From Nissolia schottii (taxonomy: Eukaryota; Streptophyta; Magnoliopsida; Fabales; Fabaceae): a stretch of DNA of 64,000 nt. The notes beneath the pieces are model-generated. The model searched no databases. It was given only the letters and a program-made list of their open reading frames with translations, and was not told the DNA's origin. The stretch covers positions 704,022-768,021 of the forward strand of contig QANU01003176.1 in NCBI GenBank assembly GCA_003254905.1, given 5' to 3'. The translations under genes were made by a program, and so were the position numbers. This document shows positions 37,380 to 49,345 of this stretch, piece by piece (position 1 is the first letter of the stretch; every line of letters starts with the position of its first letter).

Positions 37380-37620
37380 CACCCTGCCACGTGGGACCAT
37401 CGCACTGGCTATCCTAAACAATCCCCACCGTCACCGACGACTACCACTCGTTCCCTGAAAACGACAACACGTTTGGGCACCTCGTCCCCTACATAGGTTG
37501 CGGGCCCCGCCACCACAACGTGGCCACGTCGATGTCGTCTCATTTACACGTGTCCCTACGCGCTTTGTCCTCCAGTCGCGCTGCCACGTGTCCCAGATAC
37601 TTCGACGGTCCCACCTCCTT
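37380..37620. promoter_or_regulatory. GC-rich island with a cluster of G-boxes
   Basis: A GC-rich block in AT-rich surroundings carries CACGTG at 37388-37393, 37547-37552 and 37585-37590. Two have the extended form GCCACGTG. A perfect 12-bp palindrome ACGTGGCCACGT lies at 37518-37529. Such clusters bind bZIP and bHLH factors in plant promoters. No coding exon lies nearby, the closest downstream plus-strand gene starting near 42.4 kb. Function is inferred from motifs only. Confidence 0.5.
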
Positions 37621-37662
37621 AGAGATAGTTATTCTTATTACCATTACCATATTAAAAAAAAT

Positions 37663-38613
37663 GTTTAATTAAGTTTTTAATCCTGTAAAATTTTAAAGTT
37701 TGTTTTTAGTTTTCGTGTCTGGTCGGGGTTAACGACGTTGTCGTGGTTGTTAACAGCACTGATGTAGCCATGCCACGTGGCTCACCATGTCAACGCCGTT
37801 AATTCAGCCAGACACGAGGACTAAAAACAAATTTTAAAATTTTACAAGAACTAAAAACAAACTTTAAAATTTTATATTGGCTAAAAACTAAATTTTATTT
37901 AAAAAATTTTTGTGTGTCTATGAAAAGGTAAAACTAACATCAAACAATTTTTTTTATTTTATATTTATTTTAAATAATTTTAAATAAAATTATTTAAATA
38001 ATTTTAATCACATATTTAATAATTTATTAATTTTAAATAATTTTGACTTTTTTTATTAATATGAACATGATTTAGTAGTTTAAAATATTTAAAGTTTGTT
38101 AAAATAAAAATAGATATTTTTTTATTTGATATTAGTTAGTTAAATATTAAAAAAGTTTGTTAAATATATTTAACACATATTTAATATTTATACTAATTAA
38201 TATCAAGTAAAAATATATATATATATATATATATATAATTATTTTAACAAACTTTAAATAATTTAAACTACTAAATCATGTTCATATTAATTAAAAAATG
38301 TCAAAATTATTTAAAATTATTTAAAATAAATATAAAACCAAAAAATTGTTTGATGTTGGTTTTACCCTTTCATAGGCACAAAAAAATTATTTAAATAAAA
38401 TTTAGTTTTTAGCTCTTGTAAAATTTCAAAGTTTGTTTTTAGTCTCTGTGTTTGGCTGAGGTTAACGACGCTGACGTGGCGTGTCACATGGCATGCCGCG
38501 TGGCACGACCACGTCAGCGCGGTTAACGGCCACATCAGCGCCGTTAACCCCAGCCAGACACAGGGACTAAAAACAAACTTTGAAATTTTACAGGGGCTAA
38601 AAACTTAATTAAG
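37663..38613. mobile_element. Long foldback element of about 950 bp
   Basis: The left half is repeated as the reverse complement of the right half around a centre near 38160, so the whole element could fold into one hairpin. Matching words include TTTAATTAAGTTTTTA at the tips, AACATCAAACAATTTTTT and ATGAACATGATTTAGTAGTT. In addition each tip (about 37663-37870 and 38395-38613) is itself palindromic, carrying AAAGTTTGTTTTTAG and CTAAAAACAAA in opposite orientation around a GC-rich core with GTTAACG words. No coding capacity. It is a MITE or foldback-type element; the superfamily is unknown. Confidence 0.8.
38213..38237. repeat. (AT)n microsatellite inside the foldback element
   Basis: About 12 AT units in the right half of the element, near its centre. 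The left half has no equivalent run. Confidence 0.85.
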
Positions 38614-39523
38614 CCAAATGACTTAAGCATGTTCCATCTCTGTGATAATTTTGGAGAATTGGTTTAGCTTTTAAAATAATATCTTTTTAATTTTAATATA
38701 TAATAAATTATATAATTTTAATCTTTAATTGATGATATAATTAATAAATTCACCCCCACTTCGTAACTTAGTCTATAATCTGTCACCATCCAAATTATGT
38801 AAAAAGTGGACTGGGAGATAGTCAACATATTAAGGCAATGCCTTAACCATTAGGCTAATATCATTTTTTGTGATATTTTATACAAACATATTTATTAATA
38901 TAATTTTATTGTTTTAATTATTATTTTTAGAAACCTTAAAGTAAATAGCTCTATCTTATTGTCACATTAAAAGATGAAAAATTACAAGCCAATTATACAT
39001 GCTTGCTCATGTGTAAGGGTGAATAAACAAACTAAGCATGGTTGCTCATATTATTTGTGTATATTTTATTTAATCGTTTGTGTTAGACTAATGTGTTTAA
39101 ATGTTTCGTTATTGAAAGTTTGAATTTATGTTGTTGATGATGGAACCTTTTTCTTGACCTATGGAGTTGTAATTTGGATTGATATATGAATTTTTGTTTA
39201 AATACTAGATTGTCCTTGCAATTTAGATTTTTGTTGATCTATTAGATTATTGATCTATGAATGTTAAAGTTTTATTTAAATATTAAATAGACCATGGTAA
39301 ACAGGTTATAGTAACAGACCATGATAAACAAACCAAACAATAGATTTTTGGTATATATATGCAGTCCTATCAAGCTCTAGGTCAAGTCAGACCTTCCAAA
39401 CAGGTCAGGCCAAGCTGAAAAAAGGCCTTTGATGGGCCCATGCCAAAAATTAATGAAACATGTTTGGCCTGTTAAGGGTCTGACCTGACCTATTCTCATC
39501 CCTAATTGTGAGTTGAGTTTAGA
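38614..39523. other. Intergenic repeat-like DNA
   Basis: No gene was seen. The segment about 39370-39510 contains words such as GGTCAGGCC and TATTCTCATCCCTA, related in inverted orientation to the end of the neighbouring MITE, so it may be a fragment of the same family. Confidence 0.4.
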
Positions 39524-40192
39524 TAGGGGTGAGAATAAGTCGGATTAGAGTAGACCAAACTCTCCATAGGTCAAACATGCATTATAATTATTGGACCTGA
39601 GCCTAGCTTGTGAGATACAATAGACATTTTTTTAGCATAAGCTTGGCTTATTTCAAGGGCTAACTTGTGGCCTGATTGTAAGGCATGTCAGTCTAAAAAA
39701 TTAAGAAAAGAACAATGGAATATTGAATGAAAAATTGCACACCCAAAACAATATTCTTTCAAATCTAAAGATGAAACAACGAAAAAAATTAATAATTTTT
39801 TCTTTGAAATTTTAATCATTAACCAATAAAATATTTGTACCTTTTAAAAAAATCGTAGTTAAGTTATAAATAATTAAATATTGAATAGCTATAACAACAA
39901 ACTGTTTAGCATAGCGGTTGATAGTGTATTTTTACATTGTAATGGTTACAAGTTCAAATTTATATTGAAGGCTTTTTAATTTTTAAGACTATAATTATAA
40001 ATGAGTATTAATAATGTGGTTTATTAGGCTTAGTATGCCTTGCAAAATAGCTTGAGTCTGGCCTGTTTATATAAATGAACTTTTAAAAGGGCCTAAGCTT
40101 GCCTTGTTTCCTAAATATGCCTGGCCTGATTAGGCCTAAATCAGGTTGGGTCGTAGGGCCTTGTTGAGTAGTTTGGCTTGTTCCCACCCTTA
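39524..40192. mobile_element. hAT-like MITE candidate
   Basis: The left end TAGGGGTGAGAATAAG and the reverse complement of the right end AAGGGTGGGAACAAG match with a few mismatches, like plant hAT tips. The interior is rich in GCCTG and AGGCC words and has no ORF. The flanks GTTTAGAT and GGTTTAGG resemble a decayed 8-bp duplication. The family assignment is tentative. Confidence 0.4.
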
Positions 40193-42415
40193 GGTTTAGG
40201 CAATGTTATGAGTTAGATGAATTTATTTTGCTCACATAACTCAGTTTATAACCAATGATTTTTTTTTTGTATGACCGTTTGATACCATTGATCGTGGGAG
40301 TAGTTTAGGTAGGGCCGGAGCCTATGTAGCTATGTGTAAGTCAAGTAAGCTCGCAAACTATTTTCATATTGGTTTGTTAAAAACTAATTAAGTGGAGCTT
40401 GAGTTAATATTTTACCTAATTTATCGAATGAGCCGTATTTAAATTTTATTGATTTTGGCTCATTAACTCATGGATTGACTTTCTCTCGGTACATGTACTT
40501 GTTTATTTTTATTTATTTTTTATTTTTAGCAATATATATGTTATTCTTTTATAATATATATATATGCATAATTATACTTATTTTAAAATATTAATATAAT
40601 TATTTAATTTTTTAATAGAAAAACTAATAAGTAAACAATTTAATTTATGTCCTAATCGTGCTAGCTCATCAAAGTCAGATATATTTACCTTTTCTTATCG
40701 AGTTGAGCCCATCTTGTATTGAGCCAAACGAGTTTTGTCAAGCTTAGCTCACTACAAGCTCTAAATTTAGGTAATAATCTGAATTTATTGTCATGTATAA
40801 GTTCATGCATACGGTGCAGATATGAGCCTTCTCGTGACACAAATAGAACAATCCATTCCATTATACCCTAATATTTATGCATATAATATCATATCATATA
40901 ATTAATTATGACAATATCAAATCCTATAGTTTTGTCAGTAAGCCGTATTACTATAGTTTTTTTACAGCATTATTTTAGAGCTAAAATGTTGCTCTCTCCT
41001 ATTCACTTTATTTGACATTTATTTTTTGTGTTTTTATAAATTAATATATTTAAATAGAATTATAATCAAATACATTAATTTTTTAATGTAATTAAAAAGT
41101 AAAAGTGACAAATAAAATATACTAAAAAGAGTACTAATTAGTAACTCTAAAAATATCTACAACAATACCAAATCAATTATAATTGTCTTCCATTTAAAAC
41201 CTCTGATTTTGGGAGCATTTCGGGTAACCATATGAATTCATGGTCATGGCCAAGTTCATTCCGGTGATGAGAGTATGAGTCACCTTCAGGCCTAAATAAA
41301 ATAGTGAGTGGGTTTATTTTTTCTTTTAGAAAAAATCTTAAAAAATTAATTTTTGATTCAAAAGTTGAAAATAAATTGTTATGAGAAGCTATTTTGTTTT
41401 GATTCTTTAAAAAAAAAAATATGAAAACTGATTTTTTTTAGATTTTGATCATTTTAAAAAATTTACGCTAATATACGGAACTAATTATTTTGACAAAAAA
41501 TTGATTATTTTAGCAAATAAACTTAAATAAACACACCCAATATTGCTCAATCTTAATAATACTATATAGTTAAATGGCAATATCATATTCTTTGTACTAA
41601 TAATATATCGCAATTAATTTTTTTTACATTGATATGTAATGTGTACATTACCCAAAAAAAAATTACCAAAAAAAATATGTAATGTGGAATTAGCTATTGT
41701 TATATTATTATTATTATTATTTAAATTTGATAGTTCTTAACATAATAATTATTTTAAAAGCTATACACATGCTTTTCATTGGTAAAGAATAAATGAGTTA
41801 TTTGATGCTATATAATTAAGAAAAAGTTTTGCTAATTAATGCCCTAAGAATACTGATTAAAGAAATTAATATGAGAAAGTTTAAGTGTATTTAAAACATG
41901 GAAATTTTACATCATTTAATATAAAATTACTATTTGTGTTTTATTAATAAATATTTTTAGGATACTTATTAACAAAATACATTGAAAAACATACTATTCT
42001 TTTAGATTTTTTTTTGAAATTATTCACAAAAATGGTCGAAGGATAGGTTATCCATTTATGAGAGAGTCAAAACAATACCACGGCATTATAATAAGTTAAT
42101 TTTGGCACAAAAGTTTGTATAATTGTTCAGATTTGTCTACAACTAATTTACAGAAAATTTATAAAAGAAGGTTCGCAAACCAATAAAATCAAATCTTTGC
42201 TCCCTGAACCTTCAGTTATCAGTTATGACAATCGCACGCAAGCCACGCGCCGTCGCGCATTGACCTGGAAACTGCTGCACACGCGCTCCTCTGAGAATGG
42301 GAGTGTCTCTCGGTGGGAATCGGGGGCTGTATTTTATTGGTGGTGTGGTGTTTCCTAATTCAACAACCGAGGAAGGTTTCCTTGCCTAGCACGTTTCGTC
42401 AGGACCCTAAAACCG
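40193..42415. other. AT-rich intergenic DNA and upstream region of the phosphatase gene
   Basis: No gene was recognised. The last 200 bp become GC-richer and are the likely promoter of the trehalose-phosphate phosphatase gene. Confidence 0.5.
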
Positions 42416-42416
42416 C

Positions 42417-42424
42417 TATAAATA
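42417..42424 (+). promoter_or_regulatory. TATA box of the trehalose-6-phosphate phosphatase gene
   Basis: TATAAATA lies about 30 bp upstream of a CT-rich stretch (TCTCTTCTCTCTTCTC), a typical plant transcription start and leader. It would place the start of transcription near 42450. Confidence 0.6.
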
Positions 42425-42449
42425 CGCAACTCCCATTCCCCTCTCGTCT

Positions 42450-45389
42450 CTCTTCTCTCTTCTCTTCTCTTCTCTCTTGCACTCTTTTTTATTTCCCCTC
42501 TTTTCTTATTCTTAATTTCTTCTCCTCTTCTCTTCCCACACACATTTTACTCTCGTAATATCGCGCTTCCTTTCTTTTGGAGGGTTTTCTTCTCTCTCTC
42601 TCTCGATCTCGATCTCGGGATTTTTTCAGGTGAATATCTCTCGCTCTAACGCGCATTGCCTTCCCTAATGTCCCTCTCTGCCTTGTTTGGCTGCCGAGAT
42701 TCTTACTCCAAAAAGCCACTTTTTAGCTGATATTTTTGTGCCGAACAATCTGTGGGCTCTGTATCCTTTGTGGCTTCGGGGTTTCTGATTCTTTGGCCGC
42801 CAAACTGTAGATATCGGTACCTGATTTTTTTAATTTGGTATTATATCCCTCTTTCTCACTATTGCTCTTCGTTTTTTTTGCTTCCGATTTTTTTTGGTAG
42901 GGTTTTCGCTTCTCTGCATTCTGAAATATTGATGATCAATCTCGTTTCCTTCTTCCCGTGGTTCGAGCTCGTTTGTTAGGTAAAAACCCTATTCTTCCTT
43001 TTTCTCTGATTTTCCCCCCTCATTCATTCTGTTTCTGTAAAAAGGGTTTTAGCTTTCTGAGAGCGCTTTTCAGAATCGAGATTCTGAAAGTTGTGCTCCC
43101 AATTTTTATTTTATTTTTTTGGTTGCTTTTTTTTCTTTATTTTCGCTTGTTGTCATTTGTTTTTTTCGGATGCTGATTGGGTTATTTGCTTTGCATTCAA
43201 TAATGGTCGGTCGCGTTTTGACTTGTAATTCTTTCGTGTTACCTTCGCTTTTGACGATTATTTAATTTAATCTCCAAATTAAAATGATTTGGGAGCTGGT
43301 CAGAATCTGCGACACCTTTTTGTTTATATATTTAAATTAGTTATTTTCCCCACTCTTTTCTTCTAGCAAACCATCGTTTACTTTGACTGATCGTTGCATG
43401 ATTGGTTAATTCAGTTTTTTCTGGTTTTTTCCGACCGTGAGATTGATACTGTCGAGAACTGATTCTGATTTGTCTCTGCCTTTGGAGCTGTTTTTGATTA
43501 ATCTCTTGATGTGATGTTGTTAATTGTTTTCACCCTTGATTTTTTTTTCTTCTTTCCTATCTATCTTGTTGTTTGTTGTCTTCATCATGTAAACTGTTCT
43601 GAACAATTTATATAAAGAATGTGAAATATTAAAGAAAATGAGCAAAAAGTCAAATTGTGAAGTGGACGCCTGGTCCATGTTCAATTTACCAGTCTTTCGT
43701 TGTTCCTTCCGAGTATTTTACTCTTTTATACTGTGGAAGATACTTGTACGCCATACTTTACATTTCAAAGTTTTGGAAAATTTTAATTCTTTATTAGTTT
43801 TCATTAATATTCCATGTCTGTTTGTCTATTTCATTGCAGAATCTTTTGTGTGTTGGGGCCCTTTGTATTATTGACTGCCATGCTTTGTAGGCCCATGGTG
43901 TGTGGTTGTATCTGGTATTGTTTTTTCTTCTTGTCCATTTGGTGGGGTTGTACGGCTTTACATCATGCATAAAATTTGCCTTTGGTTAATTGTTTTCTGC
44001 TCAAACCTTTGTATTTTACTTTGCTTCATGGTGGTAGCTGGATTTTTTCTTTTCGTCGATGTTTTTTCATTCCTGATTTAGTGTAGTTTGGTGTGTTTTG
44101 ATATTTGTCCTGCATCATGTTCATTCTTCCTAGTGATTTCTATTTTGCTCATCCTTGCTGATCGGAATCTTTCAAGTAACACCTTTTTGGTAATTAAGCC
44201 TTGAAGTGGTCATCACGGTTTTTAAAAATAAGTTTTTCATCCTTGAAGTTGGCAAACTTGAATTTGTGTGGAAATATTTGACTCTGTAAGAGGACCTGGC
44301 CTTTGATGTCTGTCCTATGCTTGGTATGTGAGTGTTTCTGTGTTAATATGATAGTCAAGTGACACGTGATGTGAAAATTATATTAACTATTGTGTCCTTT
44401 AGCAGCTCTTCGTGCTGCAAAATAAACAATAATTGTTAATAATACCACAAGTTAATTGTTTGTCTTAACTTTATGTTCAATTCTAATAACTAGCTAGAAT
44501 GTCCCACTTTCAAGTACAAGAACTTGCTATAGATTTTTTTTTTCCTCCTTCTCACACTGATGCATGGATTTACATGACCCAAATGAGTTACTCAACCATG
44601 GTTCAAGGTCAGCCTCAATAATGAAAAGTTGTCAACTAATGCCAACTTGTGCTTTGTGCATTTCATATATCTTTAGTTCATTAAAAGTAGGATGGGCTCT
44701 TTACTGTCTTTATTTGGATTTTAGTGAACTGCAAATTTGGACCAATCATTAATTGGAAGAATCCTTATATCAAATGAATAAATAAATGAAATGAAGAATC
44801 AATGTCACTTCCTTCCTTGGTTTTTAATTTTCAATTTTCTTTTTTTCTTTTGTTTTTATATGGCTAATAAAAATTCATGCCATATAATTATGCTTTTGAT
44901 AACATTGGTTCCTAGCTGTCTCCTCTGCTCCCCAGTCTTGCTTCGGGTTGCTTCATGCATTTTGTTGTATAATATTCTATTCATCTCGAATACCTTTTTA
45001 TTTATTTTTTTTTGATTCGGGATTGACCAAAGCATTTTCATGTTCACTGTTTTTCTTCACATCTGTCAGACCTGCAAGTATTCTTTCCCTATTTGAGGCT
45101 GCACATTGTTTAGAGCTCAAACATTTTTCACTTGCCATTTATCTCAATTGATCTGCAACTTGATGATTAAACTAAATCAGTTGTATGATCATTATTTTCA
45201 GGAGTTCAGCAGTTGATGGACTCTTACCCCAAGAGCAGTGACAAGAAAACATTAAAGAGGTGGTTTTTTATTGATAAGAGAGTTGGGTGAAGTGGAAATC
45301 TGATAATTAGTGGTTCAATTGTTGCTCAATACTCCGTAAATTTGTTATATCGTTGCTGCATTATCAACTGGTTTACAAACCTGGATCCC
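42450..45389 (+). other. Leader and long leader intron of the phosphatase gene
   Basis: A CT-rich leader is followed by possible donors CAG|GTGAAT near 42630 and TTAG|GTAAAA near 42979. The acceptor TTTTCAG| at 45201 begins the exon that carries the start codon. The predicted intron of 2.2-2.6 kb is T-rich and contains no gene. Which donor is used cannot be told from sequence alone. Confidence 0.6.
45216..45290 (+). CDS. Upstream ORF in the phosphatase leader, 24 aa
   Basis: An ATG 15 nt after the acceptor opens a short frame of 24 codons beginning MDSYPKSSDKK and ending WFFIDKRVG, with TGA at 45288-45290. It ends 99 nt before the main ATG and is the only ATG in this leader exon. Upstream ORFs of this size often reduce translation of the main frame, sometimes in response to sugars or other metabolites. 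Whether the peptide is conserved or made is unknown from this window. Confidence 0.5.
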   Translation: MDSYPKSSDKKTLKRWFFIDKRVG

Positions 45390-47609
45390 ATGGACTTAAA
45401 GTCAAATCATACTCCTATTCTCACTGATGCTGCACCCTTAACCAAGTCAAGGCTGGGTGTGCACTCCACTTTATTGCCTTACTCCTCTACTGGGGCAACC
45501 TTTCCACATGGTATGCTACTGACTATCCCAAGAAAGAAGACTGGAATTCTTGAAGATGTCCGTTGTAGTAGTTTATTGGATGCCATGAAATCATCTTCCC
45601 CTCCTCCTAGGAAGATAGCAAGGGATGTTGGTCATGGGTTTGCATCAGCTGATACTGATTCTGCGTATTTTAACTGGCTGGTATTACATACTTCCCTTTG
45701 GATTAATTTCTGGATTCTACAATTCAGGAGGGGGTTATTTATGCTGTTTCTTTTTTCTTTTCTTTTTTTCCATTTTGTTAATTTCACAGCTGAAGTATCC
45801 ATCAGCACTCACATCTTTTGAGCAAATCACAAACTATGCAAAAGGCAAGAGAATAGCATTGTTTCTGGATTATGATGGAACTCTTTCACCAATTGTGGAT
45901 AATCCTGACTGTGCTTTCATGTCTGACAATGTACGAATTCTTATCTAGAACTGCATTTGGATTTTTTTTTCTTTCCTTTTATCATTCTTCTCCCCATGAT
46001 TTTAATCCTGTAAATTCTGCAGATGCGTGCTGCTGTTAAAAAGGTGGCAGAATATTTCCCAACAGCTATAATTAGTGGAAGAAGTCGGGACAAGGTAGTT
46101 GAACGACTGGATATAACAGACAGTTTTCTTCCTCTTTGTGTTCATCGTCTATTCGAACGAGTTGCCTACACTCTTGCACACAACAAGCTTGTTGTTTGTT
46201 GGTTTTGATTTTAACTTCCTTTATACCCTATTGGCTCAGGTATATGAATTTGTAGGACTAACCGAACTCTATTATGCTGGAAGTCACGGTATGGACATCA
46301 TTGGTCCTTTTAGACAGTCTGTACCTGATAACCACCCTAATTGCACCATTAGGTCTACTGACAAGCAGGTACTGTGGTTCAAATCTGAATCTTTGTCTTG
46401 GTTTCCTTTCATTGTACAAGAATCTTTCTAAACAACCTTTATTATGATATTTGAAATTACAGGGTAAGGAAGTTAATTTATTCCAACCTGCTGCTGAATT
46501 CCTGCCGATGATTGATGAGGTAGGTAAATTTGAAAAATACCACCTTTCAGCTTTTTTTCTTTGCTGGGATACAGATTCGTGATTGACTCATGTTTGTGCA
46601 GGTATTCAAGACTCTTGTTGAGCGTACGAAAGACATCAAAGGAGCAAAAGTTGAGAGCAATAAATTTTGTGTGTCTGTACATTACCGCAATGTAGATGAT
46701 AAGGTATAGGAACTCGTCCTTAATAGTATGTAGTTTACCTGAGAGTGCAGGTATCTTTCTGATAAGTTGATTTGCTTTTTTGCCAACTTGTTACTTAGTA
46801 ATTTTCGTTGTTGAATTCAATTTACAGATTTGGGATATGGTGGGGCAACGGGTCGATGATATTCTGAAGGGCTATCCACGTTTGCGACTAACTCATGGGC
46901 GCAAGGTACTATCTTTTGAGCTGAGCAAACCTCTTGATCTTTTTTTGGAGATTTAACTATTCTACTACTACATGATGATTTTCTCTTTGGTAATTTATTG
47001 TCTACTAATTTTCAGGTTTTAGAGGTCCGACCTGTGATTGACTGGGATAAGGGCAAAGCTGTCACATTTTTACTCGAGTCACTTGGTAAGCTCATTTGTT
47101 TATTTTAGGATGCGGGTACTTTCCTTACAGATCACAGTTGCTTTTCATTTGAGCTGTCGGTGACAATAGAATTTTCATTTTTTAAGGGCTTAGCAATTGT
47201 GATGACGTACTTCCTATATATATTGGAGATGATCGAACAGATGAAGACGCATTCAAGGTAAAATTTTAGCCATCAGTGATGTTATGACTTAAACTTATTG
47301 GTTGCGTTTTTGCTTTTTATTTTCCTTTTGCTCTTGGTGACTTCTTGAGTCCTGATATCAAGTGAAACTCTAACACAGGTTTTGAGAGAGGGAAATAAAG
47401 GTTATGGGATCTTAGTGTCTTCGGCTCCAAAAGAAAGCAATGCAAGTTACTCTCTTCGTGATCCATCTGAGGTATATAAATTTTCTATGAAAGTTATCTT
47501 GCAAATGCTGTGTTAATCGGTGCTGATAAGTTATCTCTGTCTGCAGGTCATGGAATTCCTCAAGTCACTCGTGGTATGGAAGTCAAGCCCCCTAAAAAGC
47601 CTTATATAG
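45390..47609 (+). CDS. TPP: Trehalose-6-phosphate phosphatase
   Basis: The enzyme removes phosphate from trehalose-6-phosphate, a sugar-status signal, to give trehalose. Eleven coding exons join in frame to 388 aa: 45390-45680, 45790-45930, 46023-46094, 46240-46368, 46463-46519, 46602-46703, 46828-46905, 47016-47085, 47187-47257, 47379-47471, 47547-47609, all with GT-AG borders. It is a HAD-family phosphatase. Motif I is [11 protein letters not shown] with Asp124 and Asp126 (nucleophile and acid/base), SGR at 162-164 is a family block, and [10 protein letters not shown] at 327-336 supplies metal-binding acidic residues. The N-terminal about 97 residues are variable, as in plant enzymes, and include a basic IPRKKTG segment. 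No synthase domain is present. The ATG at 45390 is the first in this frame. It is plant TPP-type; which of the several plant paralogues it matches best is not settled. Confidence 0.96.
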
Positions 47610-48045
47610 TTAGTGTACAGAGGAGAGAATATATACTCTGCTATACTATACTACTATATAATAATAATAATAATAAAATAAACAGCCTTATGTTTCGATT
47701 TTGGGTTTTCTAGGAAACATTCCAAGAGGTTTCTTGGAGCAGATTTGCGCGCACAAGATTTCTCTTATGGTAGCAACAACACCCTTGTCGCTGCTACCTT
47801 CTTGTTTTTTGTTCAAAGCTCCTGTGGTAACTGTAAATTCGTGCCCCATATTTATATATGGTCTTAAAGGATTAAAGGAAAATCTGCCTAGATTTTTTTT
47901 GTTTCTTTAATTTTCTTTTTCATTCAAGAGTATTGATATTTAATCATTGCCGCTGCTTCAGTTTTGGTCACTGTATCCTTAACCACTTAAACGGGAGTTA
48001 CATATGCAATTATTCATTTGTTAATTCTTTTCATAATGCTGTTTG

Positions 48046-48073
48046 AATGTATGTATGTATGTATGTATGTATG
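48046..48073. repeat. (ATGT)n microsatellite
   Basis: Seven tetranucleotide units. Confidence 0.9.
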
Positions 48074-48884
48074 GCTGTGAGAGCTTTTGATCATTGAAGA
48101 TATTATCCGTGATAGTTGGATGGTACTCCAATAATTGCCTTTGATTCTTAATCATTGTCTGTATCCAAGTCCTTACATGTATATATGATGGATATACTCG
48201 ATCAACGGCGATAACTAATACTGAGTGAATAATCATTTTCACCTCTTTTTGACAGTTTATAGCAGTGAAACTCAGAACAGAACTTGATAAAATAAATTTG
48301 AGCCTAAAATTATATCAATAAAAGAAGTTCGACTTAGAGTGTCTGTAAAGGGCTCCAATGGTCAATACGTTTGGGTCGCGGAGTTCGTAAATGATTTTGG
48401 TTACGAAAGTTTGTGGATTTGAAAGGTTTTCTTTAAAAATAAAGGCTTTGGGTCAAGTTAATCAACCTTGAGGTCTTAGGATCGAATTTTCCTTTTGGGT
48501 CTTGTTGGTATGGATTCAAGCTATGGTGAGCGTTCTGTATTCGCTTTATCGAAGAAACCCATACCTTGAAGAAAATCACTAGAAGAAACGCTATTTTTCA
48601 TTCATAACTTTTTTAGATATACTTGTAAAAGCTCTTGAATCACAAGGGTTAGGTGATTCGCGTTAAGCTCGCCATTTCAGCACTTTTTCTCCCTTGTTCT
48701 TCTTCTCGAATCTCACTTTACTCATCACCAAATCACGCAGTTCATATTTATTTAGATAATTATAATTTTTTTTCATATCTAATGCACAACCTGATAAAAG
48801 ACTATCTCACGTGAAAAGAAAAAGCTATTAATTTGTTGATTGAGTGATGGTATCATCATTAATTTTTATAGAGAGAAAAAAAAA

Positions 48885-49345
48885 GGCAATCTTATTTGTT
48901 TGGTTCTTGAGTGCGTCTGATATGAGGTAATCAATTCAGATTATTGGTAATCTACATTGATTTGTTTAGTGCGACAAGATTGTTGCCAATTTAAATTTCT
49001 CAGTTAATCCATATTACCTTAAAAGTGGTAATGTGAATTACAAGTGTCTATCTAGGTTACCACTTCCAAATAATTCTAAATAATAATAATGATAATAATA
49101 TTAATAATATAAAAAATATTTTTTTAAATAATAATAATAATAATAATAATAATAATTAATAAGTTATGTATATTACCTCAGTTTTTTTTATGTCAACTAA
49201 GATATATAAATTTTTAGTTACATTATTTGTGCATACCAAACATAATAATGTAACATTAATAGTAATTTAAAAGATGATAATCTTTTTAAAAGGAAATCTA
49301 GATTACCTGGTAATTTTTGAGATAATGTACCAAATGATCCCTTAG
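48885..49345. mobile_element. Possible MITE with inverted internal words
   Basis: The left side carries TTATTGGTAATCTACATT, and the right side contains the reverse complement of TTACCAGGTAATCTAGATT. The outer right end reads, on the minus strand, AAGGGATCATTTGGTACATT. The ends are not clean and no duplication was seen. An (AAT)n run at about 49128-49156 lies inside. Confidence 0.3.

Noticed and set aside
38800-38860. tRNA-like words (CCTTAACCATTAGGC)
   Set aside because: No cloverleaf could be drawn. The same holds for the GTTCAAATT word near 39950; a decayed SINE is possible but not supported.
42313-42558. Plus-strand frame of 81 codons before the phosphatase gene
   Set aside because: It spans the TATA box and CT-rich leader, and the translation is a Ser/Leu/Phe run with no family match.
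45342-45389. Extended phosphatase start
   Set aside because: The 16-codon extension has no ATG. The ATG at 45390 is the first in frame.
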